Shown piece by piece: positions 10,971 to 21,373 of a stretch of DNA of 29,757 nt. Made by a program: the position numbers and the translations under genes. Position 1 is the first letter of the stretch, and every line of letters begins with the position of its first letter. The DNA lies in the NCBI GenBank assembly GCA_036940085.1, contig JALLBK010000253.1:1-29757 (forward strand), given 5' to 3'. The stretch is from Discostella pseudostelligera (taxonomy: Eukaryota; Bacillariophyta; Thalassiosirophyceae; Thalassiosirales; Thalassiosiraceae). The notes under the pieces are model-generated. The model had not been told where the DNA came from. It saw nothing but the letters and a program-made list of their open reading frames with translations, and did not search any database.

Positions 10971-11148
10971 ATGTGTTCAATTTTCTATTCAGCTGCGGGT
11001 TGAACTCTGAAGTTATGTTGCTGGCTCATTGTTTTATCCCTTGCGCGATGACCGACGACGATGATGATTGATGATCGAATGTAGAAATAGATTGTAGCAC
11101 CATCTCTCGTTTGTACTAAATGTAAATTCTTCCTTTTCTATACAACCA

Positions 11149-12478
11149 TTATTCGATGTATTGTATCCATTGTCCCAATACTCCCCGACTTCCATACCAA
11201 ACAATATCCTCGGGTAGACTCCAACTTGGTGCACTGCCATCAATCAAGTTCCACGGTGTCGGCAATACATGCGCATGTCGTACTGCATTTCCAGTCTCGG
11301 AGCATTGAGTTATTTCCACACTTCGAGCAGGTGACTCCATAAAGGCCAAGTTCAATGGTACTATCCCATCCCCCTTTATATCCGGACCTAACTTCCCAAC
11401 TAACGGTAGGTAGCTCGTGGCAGCAATAATTTCTTCTATTTCCGTAGACAGTATCTTACCAGTTAATCCCGAACTGCCAACACATGTAACTTTAATACCG
11501 CGTTCATGTAATGACTTTGAAGAGCAGGATGGAGATGATTCAATTTCACGTAGTAGACCACGAGTTTGATCGACCAACGCCGAAGCGGGAGATGTGTGAG
11601 GTGTGCCCAGTGTAATGAGAGAAGATATTCTATCCTTTGCAAGGCGGTAGACTGCCGTCGATGATCTGTTTGTACCGTCAACAGAAATCCATAATGGTGC
11701 ACACGAAGGTGTGAGTTGCGAGTTGCTTTGAACATAACTGAAGCAAGAGCAACGCATGGAAGCGATGTAATACATACCCACTAAGACCACCCAAATATGC
11801 TCGGGCCACCCATCCTCCAATACTATGTCCAATCACACAAATCTCCACATCATCCATATTACTTTTGCCTCCCGCTTCGGCCAATAATTCCGATAATCCT
11901 CGTTCCATAGCCTCAAAGTACCAATCCAATGTCACCTTCACTGACAAATTGGCATCAATAAAGTTTTTGGTGGGTAATTGTTTCGCCACCTTGATCCATT
12001 CTGTACGTGGTAAGGGTGCCACACGCGTGGCTACAATTTCCACACTATTGGAGTTCAGTTGTGATGATGATGATGATGATGAGGAGGAGGATAGTGATGA
12101 TTGGAGAGTGTCGAGAAGTTGCGTGTAGTCCACCGGGACGCAGAATTGTGCAGGGCATAGGAGTATTGCCATTCGTTTCTTCTTTGTTGACGTCGCTGTC
12201 AATGCTGGTGCTGATGCCGCTGGTTGTTCTTCAGTGGAGATGACGGCATTCGCTCCTCCATTATCATCGCCATCGATTGAATTATCATCGGACGATGCTA
12301 ACAAATATTTAATGGTCGGTCGAACATGTGGTGCACAAGATGACGACGCCGCAGCAAATCTATTATTTGGCAGACCAGGGCTGAATGCCGCTGACACTTC
12401 CGGAAACGCAAGCACGGCAATGGCAGATAATAGTGCCACACGGAAAAGTGAATGCGAGGCTGATTTGGCCATTGTCAA
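11149..12478 (-). CDS. Plastid-targeted alpha/beta hydrolase (lipase-like), 2 exons
   Basis: Exons are 12478-11778 and 11665-11149, with a 112-nt intron (GTATGT..ACAG). The product is 405 aa. The phase-2 join yields YLGGLSGSSTAVYRLAKD, reading smoothly into SLITLGTPH. The nucleophile elbow is GHSIGG with Ser219; likely partners are D333 in GDGIVP and H364 or H366 in RHAHV. This resembles the chloroplast alpha/beta hydrolases of plants related to PGAP1-type lipases, but the substrate is unknown. The N-terminus is a signal peptide ending EVSA followed by AFSPG, an ASAFAP-type motif, so import into the plastid is expected. A poly-Ser tract encoded by TCA/TCC repeats (around 12061-12090) lies before the core. 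An unspliced frame through the intron starting near 11832 is not the protein. The gene is divergent from GUN4, a plastid partner in location if not in function. Confidence 0.88.
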
Positions 12479-12888
12479 GTTCTCTAAAGGAGCTATTGTA
12501 GTAGGAGTTGGAGTATTGAATGCCGAAACGCTATCATCTACTCCTAGAGACTAAAACTAAAAGATCGAATGTGAAGCAAGAAGTGCGGGCGGCGGTGAAA
12601 ATGGCGGGATGAAGATGCACTGACTCATCGAAGATATGGCGGGAGATAATATGTTGGCGGGAAGATAGATCTTTGGAACACGTCCCCCCCCAAAATGGCG
12701 GGAACCATCCAGCACACAGCCCAGCCAAAGCGAGGGACACGTGGATGTTTTTGTCTCCTTGAACCTTTGTCGCTGCTTCTTCACTTCAATCGACGAAATC
12801 TTATCCATCCGGTGCATCATCGACCATAACCATAACCAATACTATTCAATTCTAACACTCCTTACCGATAACTATCTACTACCTCACG
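12479..12888. promoter_or_regulatory. Divergent promoter, plastid hydrolase / GUN4, with an E2F-like cluster
   Basis: A 410-bp spacer. Four GGCGGGA cores, all in plus orientation, lie within about 100 bp: 12603, 12638, 12656 (in the full TTGGCGGGAA, 12654-12663) and 12697 (ATGGCGGGAA, 12695-12704). This is the densest cluster of the motif in the window. It sits 190-290 bp upstream of GUN4 and 125-225 bp upstream of the hydrolase. Confidence 0.6.
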
Positions 12889-14034
12889 ATGATGCGTTGT
12901 TCATTATATTCTTCGGCGGCACTCTTGCTCCTCCTCGTTGGAACAGCCACTACCGTATCGGCCTTCGCTCCTTCTCCGCGCGTCGTTCATGGTGCATCAT
13001 CAACTTCGTCCATCGTCGTGCTGCATTCCGAGGCGGCCACCATGGCCGACAGCGGCAAGCCACCTGCCAGTGCCTCATCCGATATGAACATGGCCGATGT
13101 GGAAATTCCCACGAAACTTCCCAGTGATGTGGGTATGGATTATGTCCCGTTGGCGACGATGTTGGCTACTGGACAGTTGGCCGAGGCGGATCAGGTAAGT
13201 TCACTAATTATAAATGGGTGACAGGTATTTGCGAGCAAGACCATGAGCACTGTGAACTACTAGTCGGAGCAAAGGACGTGACATTATGGGTGGACAATCA
13301 GCTGAGAGAGAGAGAGAGAGAGAGAGATCCAGAAATGTTGTTATACTTGTTGTCCAGATGAACTTGGTACATCTGTCCTCGTTCTCCATCAACATTTTCC
13401 TAATTTTGTCTCCGATTCCAACACACACACATCGACAATATTATCTGCTGGACACCGCTACGTGAATGTTTCAATCCAGTTTACCCGTGATGCACTCATC
13501 GTACTCGCTGGTTCCAAAGCTAAAGGACGAGACTTTGTCTACTTTACCGAAGTGAAGCGTATCCCCTCCACGGATCTTGCGACCATTGAACGTTTGTGGA
13601 ATAAATTCTCCGGTGGAAAGTTTGGATATTCGGTTCAGAAGGTTAGTTTCCGTGGTTTGCAGTTTATTCGTTGACTCTTTGTTGTCGCGATCGTTCATTG
13701 TCGATTTGCATTTGTATGATCTTGGATTTCTTGCTCATCAACAATATTCAATGCGATGTATCCACCATAACGTGTGCCAATATTATCACAGAAAAAATAC
13801 AGACAGGCTAAAGGTGACTTTGAAGTCTTTTGCCAAAAGATTGGATGGAATACCAAAGATGGTGAGGTGGAGCGAAAGAAACGTTGGTTTGGTGCATCGG
13901 AATTCATTTACGATGTGAACAAGGCACCGGAGGGTCATTTGCCATTGACGAGTGCACTGCGTGGAACGTCGTTGATTAAGCAATTGTTAGAACATCCGGT
14001 TTGGGATAACGAAGATTGGAAAAAGGAGCCATAA
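12889..14034 (+). CDS. GUN4: GUN4, tetrapyrrole-binding Mg-chelatase activator, 3 exons
   Basis: Exons are 12889-13194, 13480-13641 and 13792-14034; introns are 285 and 150 nt, all phase 0. The product is 236 aa. GUN4 binds protoporphyrin IX and Mg-protoporphyrin, stimulates magnesium chelatase at the first step of chlorophyll synthesis, and takes part in plastid-to-nucleus signalling. The GUN4 core covers about residues 85-200: LATGQLAEADQFTRDALIVLAG, then IPSTDLATIERLWNKFS, then GKFGYSVQKKYRQAKGDFE and FCQKIGW. The presequence is a textbook diatom plastid signal: a Leu-rich signal peptide ending TVSA followed by FAPSPR. Intron 1 contains a (GA)12 repeat. The promoter is shared with a plastid hydrolase and carries four E2F-like cores. 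Confidence 0.95.
13304..13327. repeat. (GA)12 microsatellite in GUN4 intron 1
   Basis: Twelve GA units inside the 285-nt first intron, about 150 nt before the acceptor. It is likely length-variable and may affect splicing only slightly. Confidence 0.95.
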
Positions 14035-14546
14035 ACACATGAAGAATTGGGGGAAGCTGATAAGTGAGTGAGAGAGAGTGTGTAGTGTCCAACAATATTG
14101 ATGAAATTGATGGGGTCGACCTCCAATTGTCGGCACTTGATATTATTTCTGCTCAGTGCTCGGCGGCATCGGCTAATGACGAACGGGAAATTGGATAAGA
14201 GAATGTGATGTCGAGTGTTGAATAACATGAGACGCGAAGGGTTGTGTGCGACAGGCTAGATATCATAACATTCAAATACTCATGATCGGTTGCAAGCATT
14301 CGTCAAATCAAATCTGTAATTAAATACATCTAATCTCATCTAACATTAAGCAGACGGCTGGAAATCTACAAGGAGCAATCAGCTGGTATAAGAATCCATA
14401 GTCCATTGCGACGCCAGCTCGACGAGAGATCAACATACGATTTAACCATCCTTGGCACAACAACATATGTCAGTGAACTGTAGGCGACCAGACAATATGA
14501 ATGGATATTCGATTTGTGGAATGCTCCGTATCACTCTCTAGAGATA
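14035..14546. other. Convergent intergenic region, GUN4 / bZIP
   Basis: This 512-bp stretch between two converging stops must hold both 3' untranslated regions. I found no conserved frame, tRNA-like T-loop or repeat. Confidence 0.4.
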
Positions 14547-16517
14547 TCACAGACTGTAATTTGTGGTCGTAATCGATTTTGGAACCGACGTTGGCACGTC
14601 CAAAGCCCTATGTTGTCTCTTACTCGGATGTGACCCCAACAATTGATGATGTTGGCACTGATCCTCATCATCCTCCTCTTCGCCAAAGCTATTGTGATCG
14701 TGATCGGAATGGTTTGTGGAGGCTGTGACATCCGACTCGGCACATGAGATGGCGGTTATTTCACACTCTGTACTCCTCCTCTGGAAGTGGCCAGCCGCGG
14801 CGATGAGAGATTCGATTTGATTGATGAAATCACCCTTCGTTTTAGGCGAGTCCTCTTCTTCTTCACAGCTTTTATAAGTGTTGGCGGTGGCGGAAGTTAG
14901 TGCAGTTGATGATGTTGCAAGTTCTGGCGTAACAGAGAGTGCAAATTTGGCATCGTCGATGGGTGGTAGTTCGATATTCAGCTTCGTCGCATGAGCATGC
15001 AGTAATGAATTCTCCTCTTGAAGCTGGTTGATCAAGACCTCCATTTCTTCCATGAAGATGCGCTTCCGATCTCTGGTGCGCTTGGCATGCATACGATTGC
15101 GTTCGCGACGGATTTGGTCCAACTCAGAGGGAGTGCATACTGATCGATCCTTTCCAAGAAGGGCGTAGTCTATACCATCTTCTTCGTCTGCCGCACAGAG
15201 CACGGCTCCTCTGTCGTCATCAACTTCCGAATCTACCGACTTGCGTTTGCCACTGTTCTGACCGAGAAGGATGAGTGCTGGGAGCTCTGGAATTTTGGAC
15301 GCATCGGGAATATCCTCCGTCGATCTTTTCAATAGCACTTCCACCTTGGGGTCAATAGCCAGCGCACCATTACTCTCCGTACCGTCCTCACCATTTTGGA
15401 ATAGACCGACGAGAATGTTGGCGGTGTTCTTCTCACTTATTGCTTGCTTCAATCGGATCTGCACCAGCTTCAATTCATCGGCGCAATTCTGAAGCTTTTG
15501 CATGTGCTCCTTCTTTCGTTGGCGAGTCTTTCTCGCATGCATGCGGTTACGCTCGCGGCTGAAGACCGATGTGCGGTAGGCACGAGGCAGATGGGCAGTG
15601 GAGGACAAGGAGGATGATAACATGGTGAGATATTCAATTTCTATTGGGTTCATCATCAAACAGTGAAGGAAATAACAATGACGAAGACACAATTGACATC
15701 AACATCATCATGGACAAAGCAGCTTGTGCTCTTCGGGTTGCCTTAAATTCAATTCTCTTCAAAGATACGAGAGATGCACCACGTATGCGTCTGTCATTGA
15801 GATATGCCAGGAGGCGCCATCCTCCGACCCACCCATCCTGCTGCCGCATGAGAACTCTGCGCGTCGACGACAAGAACTCTAAATTAGACCAAATAGTCAC
15901 AGAGGCTTCGGTACATCAACGTACGTAACAGATGCTAAAATAGCCTGTGAAGCACCGCTGGCAGATGGCAAGGCAAAGGCCGGGCAGCAGGGCCGGTGTC
16001 TCTGGAAATGTTCGAATCAGCTGACGCGACGATGGACGCGATGGAGAGGGAATGGAACGACCATGACCGATTTCCGCCGGGAGGATAGGGTGGCTTCGTA
16101 GTACAGCAGGCAATTAAAAGAATTCTAGTTGACGTCTTACCTTCTCTTTAATCTCTCCGTCGATGACGGCTTTTTGTCGTACTCTTCATAGTCGTCGGAC
16201 ACCTCGTCTTGCCCGACTGATGCTCCGTTGCCGGTCTCGCAGCTATTGGTATGATAATATTGCTCGGCTCTATCGGCAATATTCCGGGCGTAGGCAATGT
16301 CCCCATGTTTGTAGATGGCCGATTCTTCTAAAACTCCCGAAGCAACGGATGGTAGGAGTGGTGGCGGCAGCGGCGCCGCCGCAGCAGACAGCGCCGCGAG
16401 GCTGGCGGCGACGGCGGGGGGCAACGACGACGAGAATACCCGCTTCGCCGCCTCAGCAATCCTCGCGTCGGAAGAATGCAATAGCTTCGACGCGATATCT
16501 TCTTGATATGATGCCAT
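14547..16517 (-). CDS. Double-bZIP transcription factor, 2 exons
   Basis: Exon 1 is 16517-16141 and exon 2 is 15558-14547, with a 582-nt intron (GTAAGA..TTCAG). The product is 462 aa. The phase-2 join creates ERLKRSRERNRMHARKTR, so the intron cuts just before the first basic region. There are two complete bZIP domains. In the first (about 126-170), invariant Asn130 is followed by x7, Arg138, x9 and Leu148, with leucines every seven residues after that. In the second (about 276-319), the same N-x7-R-x9 spacing leads into a zipper of M298, L305, L312 and L319. A His follows Met in both basic regions (NRMHA). Exon 1 has an Ala/Pro-rich segment and an acidic stretch, and the C-terminus has Glu/Asp-rich segments that could activate transcription. 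DNA target and partners are unknown. A frame starting at 16670 adds 51 residues; I prefer MASYQEDIA at 16517. Confidence 0.88.
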
Positions 16518-16985
16518 TGGAATTGGCTGGAGGTGTGTTGGAAAAGCGTTGAATTGAATTGCAGGATTGCAGCGGTATGTTGTTGTCCTTGAATTGAATG
16601 TTGTGTGATGTGATGGTCCCAAAAATAAATGGCAGGGGCGAAGTGCTCTTGCGACTAGTCTACCCTGCACGTAGGATTTAGTATGGTACTCAGCCGGCTT
16701 GACATCCTGCCTTTTCCACCGTCTCGTCTCAACCCAGAGACATCACATCATCTCGTGCATGGAGGAGTCGAAGAAATAATAAGAGTAATAGGGGTGCGAC
16801 TAAGTCCGACACATCATGTCACTAGATGTCAATCAATCTAACTACTTTATGAATCGCAGAACAATATTTTGAGAGGCGAGAGTTAGAGTTGAACTGGATC
16901 TACCACACCGCAAGGCACCGCTTCGGCGTGTGAAGCTTAAGCATCACCTCAACATCACCTACCCCCTACCCGGCATCATCGGAGA
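16518..16985. promoter_or_regulatory. Spacer between aminopeptidase 3' end and bZIP start
   Basis: This 468-bp stretch holds the bZIP promoter and the 3' end of the upstream tandem gene. I see no E2F-like site, RNA gene or repeat. A short GC-rich inverted segment (16909-16932) is too weak to call. Confidence 0.35.
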
Positions 16986-19584
16986 TTATGTTCGTACATC
17001 AAAGCCTGGTGCATCAACCAATGATAATACTAGACCCACTCCATAACCAGTACCTCGATCGGCTTTGGAGCCTGGTCCGGCCATATCTACATGCAACCAT
17101 CCGCCTAAAGAGTGCAGCAAAAGGAGATTGCAATCGATCGAACAATATGAGTAAACGAAGTGGTTGAACAAGGAGTAAACCAATTCGAAATTCATGCAGT
17201 GATGTTACCATCATAGTTTGGATCAATGTGGCTTTCAATAAAGTGCCCAGCACAGGAGCATTGAGCATTCGACCGGTCCTTTACACTGTTCTTCATATCG
17301 GCGACCTACAAAGGGAGCAATGAGGAAGTGCGCACTAAGTAATCGATAATTCATTAGTCAACGTGAATTTGCACAAAAGAGTCTCACCTTGGAATTGAAC
17401 TCCTCTTTCAACAGTTCTGGTGCATACAACAATGGATAACACAAGTCTCCCGATGCCAATCCTGCCTTCACTGCCCGCTGTTCCAATTCTTCGGTATTGG
17501 CCAAAATGGCCGCATGGATTTTCCCCGTGCTGACTAGTTGAGCACCGGTAAGTGTAGCCATATCCACTACTAGATTGCAATCCTCATAGTGTCGTGTGGC
17601 ATGTGCTACTGCATCGGAGAGGACTAATCTCCCTTCGGCATCGCTATTATTGATTTCAACCTGATTGTGTAGAATTGGATTTGACGAAGAGAGTCAACGA
17701 GGATAACAGATCAGTGTCAAACATCGGACGGATATACAAGTTGCAACAGCTTCACTCACAGTTTTCCCCGAGTACATGGTGATTATATCTTTGCGTAATG
17801 ACGAAGTTGAAATGATAGTGAGTACATTGATATGTGTACTTGCATTGAACAGCTGCGCAGTTCTATCGAGGAAAGTATATTCCGCTCACCATCATTCCGT
17901 ACTGATTTCGGTCCAATGGCATTTTCGGCCTATCAAGTAAAAGATCGAGAGTGGATAAACGAAGTTTTTCAGAGATTGTTGCATCGATCAATGTACCATC
18001 AAATCAGAATCCAGCCCTTACCAAACAGAGCAGTAATCGAAGTTTGCGCGGCGTCCGTAGCTGCACCGCCGCCCAAAACCCACCAAGTACTCCGGCACTC
18101 CCACCCATATCATGCTTCATACCACACATTCCTGCACGTGCTTTAATGGCTAAACCACCCGTGTCATAGACAATTCCCTTCCCGATGAGTGTAATTGACG
18201 CATTGCTGTTGTTGTTCTCGTTGATTTCCTCCGATAATACCTCCTTTGGTGGTTGATACGTTAACATAATTAGTCGAGGTGGTTCCGTAGCTCCCTTCCC
18301 CACATTATAAATCCCACCATATCCACGTTCTTTCAATTCTTCACCAATAATCTCTTCCATGGTAACAGTCTCCTCCTTCTCAAACAAGGTTGCCACCTCG
18401 TGCGAGTAGGCGGTAGTGGTCAATTCCTCCGGTGGCGTGTCTACCAAACGACATGCTAGTCGCACACCATCCACGGCATATTGGGCTGCTTGGATTTGTT
18501 GTGTATTCTTGATGATTTTGTGATTGTTGTCCAAGAAAGTGACATGGACGACTTTGCCATTGGTATCGTCGTCATCGTCGGCTACTATTTCATCATTCGC
18601 CGCTTTGCCGTCCATGTCAATTCCTACTTCTGCACTATGACTACCGTCGTTGTCGTCATCAGCATCATCTCCAGTATCCTTATCCTGAGCTTTCAAAGTC
18701 TTTGGTATCTTCTTACTACCACTCTTCGTCTTCATCGAAAACAATGGAAACGCTCGAGCAATGGCCATGGCCACCGGTGCCAACGGATAGTCCTCTTCAA
18801 CACACACCAATACATGCACCACACTTCCTTTCTTGCCACTACCACCACTGGAGCAATTCGATCGCACCATATCCGTCAAGGAATGCAAATTCAATGGATG
18901 ATTATGTCGTGTCACTTTATTCTTTAGACCAAGGAGATGCATTTTATGAGGAGGACGAGGCGCCGCTGGTCCGACCGTGGGTACAAGTACATGACTGGAT
19001 GTGGATCCATTGCTACCGGAACTAAGAGAATCATGCATGGAAGATAGTATTTCGGGATGGGGACGAAAACCAAACAGTGAGACGTAGGCGTCTGTTTTGT
19101 CAAGGAGGGATTTGAGGGTGGAATGTCGACCAATGAGGATGGTGGAGGTGGCCTTGTCGCGAATGTCGGTGGATGGATCGAAGGAGAGGATGGTGCTGGT
19201 TGATGTGGCAGATAGTCGAGTGGAAGATGCCAAGGATCTGGTGATGAATGAAGACGATGACGGGTGAGCAAGACGTAGTCCTCGTCCACCACCAATAATT
19301 TGTTTCTGAATGCTGGTACTGCTGCTGCTGCCCGCCAGTGGGATGAAGGCTGCGACACCATGCAACTGCTGCCTGGCCGACCGAGTATGCAGAGTATTCA
19401 TCGTCGAGCCTGCAGCAGCTGATATTGCCGCCGTTGTTATTGAAAATGCCGACACCAAAATCGAAGACGATGACGATGATCGACAAAGTATATTGGTGTT
19501 GAACATTTTGGAGAGGGGAGGAATGATCGACATCATCATCAAGATTGCTGTAATCGCGTGGATTTCTCGAAAGCGGTAGTGCAT
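16986..19584 (-). CDS. M17 leucyl aminopeptidase, 6 exons
   Basis: Exons are 19584-18022, 17929-17890 (40 nt), 17788-17760 (29 nt), 17660-17388, 17305-17209 and 17104-16986; introns are 82-104 nt. The product is 706 aa, long for the family (about 500). M17 enzymes remove N-terminal residues from peptides using two metal ions and work as hexamers. All core residues are present with PepA spacing: K469 and D474 (IGKGIVYDTGG), K481, D492 (MKHDM), and D551, E553, R555 (NNSDAEGRLVL). The two microexons supply AENAIGPKSVRND and DIITMYSGKT, without which the active site is broken. The sequence is closer to the NPEPL1 branch than to plant LAP. The N-terminus has a hydrophobic segment and SAF (45-47), a possible but untypical plastid signal. 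An acidic insertion (about 300-343) interrupts the N-terminal domain. The exact start is uncertain; several Met residues precede the signal. Confidence 0.93.
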
Positions 19585-20148
19585 GGCGATGACCTCTCGT
19601 TATTTATTTCATCGAGGATGATGAGGCGGCGGTGGGGGAGTGGGGGGTTGTCAGATGTTAGATGATACTGTTTGGCAATAGCGGCGGCGGCTTGCGGCTT
19701 GCGGCGGCCATGGTTCATGTTGTTGTGTTGATGTTTGATGTTTTTAGGAGTTGATGGTAATGGTAGGTAGGTGATGGTGATGGCGATGCGATGGATTCCA
19801 CCTGGCAGTTATTTGGCGGGAATCATGACGTCAGAGGAACAGGCGCGCAATTTCAGATCTACATACCATACAAAGGATTTAGTACGATCCATTTCAAATT
19901 CGAGAAAGTGATATTCGAATGTAAACATTAGCGCGTTATGTTCTTACGTTGGAATCTGTGAGCACTTGTGTAATTGTTGTACTGGTTCCGATTGTTGCGG
20001 GAACTCGATATGCTGGCGGGAAATTCTTCTTACTCCAACTCTCTCCAACTCCAAACTCAACGACGTGTGACACTCTTAGTGGTACCATCACATCTCCCTA
20101 CTTATCATTACCATCCTCTAGATGCCCTTGTTTGATTGAACCAAAGGG
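19585..20148. promoter_or_regulatory. Divergent promoter, aminopeptidase / ShK gene, with E2F-like and CRE sites
   Basis: A 564-bp spacer. It has TTTGGCGGGAAT (19812-19823) followed three bases later by the perfect palindrome TGACGTCA (19826-19833), the CRE type bound by many bZIP factors. A second GGCGGGAAA lies at 20015-20023. The stretch 19681-19720 is a GGC-rich repeat. An upstream plus-strand frame from 19949 has no family features and is not called. Confidence 0.55.
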
Positions 20149-21182
20149 ATGTGGTCGTCGTCAACAAGTAGCGGCGGCCATCGGGAGCAACATCTCGGGT
20201 CTGCTGCCTTCACTGCTGCCGCGCCGCCTTCGCAAAATGATGATGTTGACCAAGCTGAGGATGTTATGCATCGACTCTCCCGCGGTAATAACAACACCTA
20301 CACCACCGCCAACAATACCAACGACATGTACAAGCTATTCCTATCGTTCGCGATAATATTCATCGCTGTGCATCAACTACTCGTTCACCCACTTCTTCTC
20401 ATGACGCAAACAACTTCACAGGATCATAATCATCATTCGCAAGCACTTTCTAAGACATGTGTCGAAGCGACAGAAAGCAATATATTTCATTGTACCGATA
20501 CTCCCACTCGAATTCATAGAAATGATGGGAATAATGATAACAAGCATGGACAGTCCAATGATGAACAGAGTGGTGAGGAGATATCACAGAATAATAACAA
20601 AAATAAATCGAAGTATCGGGGTGTTTCTCAATACATATCCGGGAGCAATGAAGAAATGATGAAAATGGCCGAGGTATTACACTTAATGGAAGAGTATTGG
20701 AAAAAGTGGATGGTGAATTCTGCTTCAATTATGGAAGAATTTGAAGAGATTAATTTCTTAAACATTTGGTACGTCGTGTGTGGAAGAGCGATATTGAGGA
20801 GAGGCCCAAACTATATGTAGCTATATGTGCTCAGTTTGCATTCACATCACAATCTCCTGAGAAATTACACTCACAAAATTATCATTTTGATTGCGCTACA
20901 TCTAATAACAGCACGAATAGACATGAACGATGTGTCTTCTGGGCATCGGTGGGGGAATGTGAGAAGAATCCGGTAAGTCCATCCCAAACACCCAAACTTA
21001 CTGAAGTGGGCGTTCTGATTGTACCCGCGCCAACACACACCTAATACACTATCTGTATCCCTTGCTTTGGTTTTTGGGATCGACAGACTTATATGGACAG
21101 TGACTGTACACTGGCGTGTCGGGTGTGTGAGAAGTTTCTAGATCCGTCTGACAGTACTACTACTACAACGGATGAATTGTAG
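20149..21182 (+). CDS. Type II membrane protein with C-terminal ShK domain, 3 exons
   Basis: Exons are 20149-20768, 20912-20972 and 21087-21182; introns are 143 and 114 nt. The product is 258 aa. The first join (phase 2, TG+C) creates Cys207, which completes six cysteines spaced C207-x6-C214-x8-C223-x10-C234-x3-C238-x2-C241. With FWASVGECEKNPTYM this is a full ShK (ShKT) domain, known as a toxin fold in cnidarians but common in algae and animals as a domain of secretory enzymes such as prolyl 4-hydroxylases. No hydroxylase domain is present here. One membrane helix lies at about 61-84, so the ShK end should be lumenal. The protein ends TDEL, resembling an ER-retrieval signal. Residues 105-160 are Asn-rich and hydrophilic. 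I infer an ER-resident adaptor or partner, not a toxin. The start could be the Met at 20149 or a later in-frame Met (residue 40 or 60). Confidence 0.8.
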
Positions 21183-21373
21183 AACACTATCTGGAATGGT
21201 GCGCATCAGACAGAGAGGAGTTCGTGCAGGAGGGACGTTAAACTGTGTTGCTGATGCATGGTGGGAGAAGGGGGGTTACAACGAAAACAACTCGTAGGGC
21301 AATGAATGATATCATTACGAATGAGATTAATGTTCGTTTCTACTCAAAGAGTGGAGGACGGGGTGGGGTAACA
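21183..21373. other. Convergent spacer, ShK gene / glycan enzyme
   Basis: This 191-bp spacer lies between two converging stop codons. Nothing is recognisable apart from presumed 3' untranslated sequence. Confidence 0.35.

Noticed and set aside
11149..11832. Separate 227-aa gene on the minus strand
   Set aside because: This is exon 2 of the hydrolase plus its intron read through. The catalytic Ser lies in exon 1, so the halves belong together.
14547..15692. bZIP protein starting inside the 582-nt stretch
   Set aside because: The first basic region reads naturally only when spliced to the upstream exon (KRSRERNRMHARKTR). The upstream part of the unspliced frame has no such context.
16137..16670. 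Independent 177-aa gene upstream of the bZIP frame
   Set aside because: It runs straight through a strong GTAAGA donor and stops at once. Its C-terminus KPSSTERLKR is the usual lead-in to the bZIP basic region, so it is exon 1.
16909..16932. GC-rich hairpin between the aminopeptidase and bZIP genes
   Set aside because: Too short for a tRNA, no T-loop or anticodon arm, and no other RNA family is recognisable.
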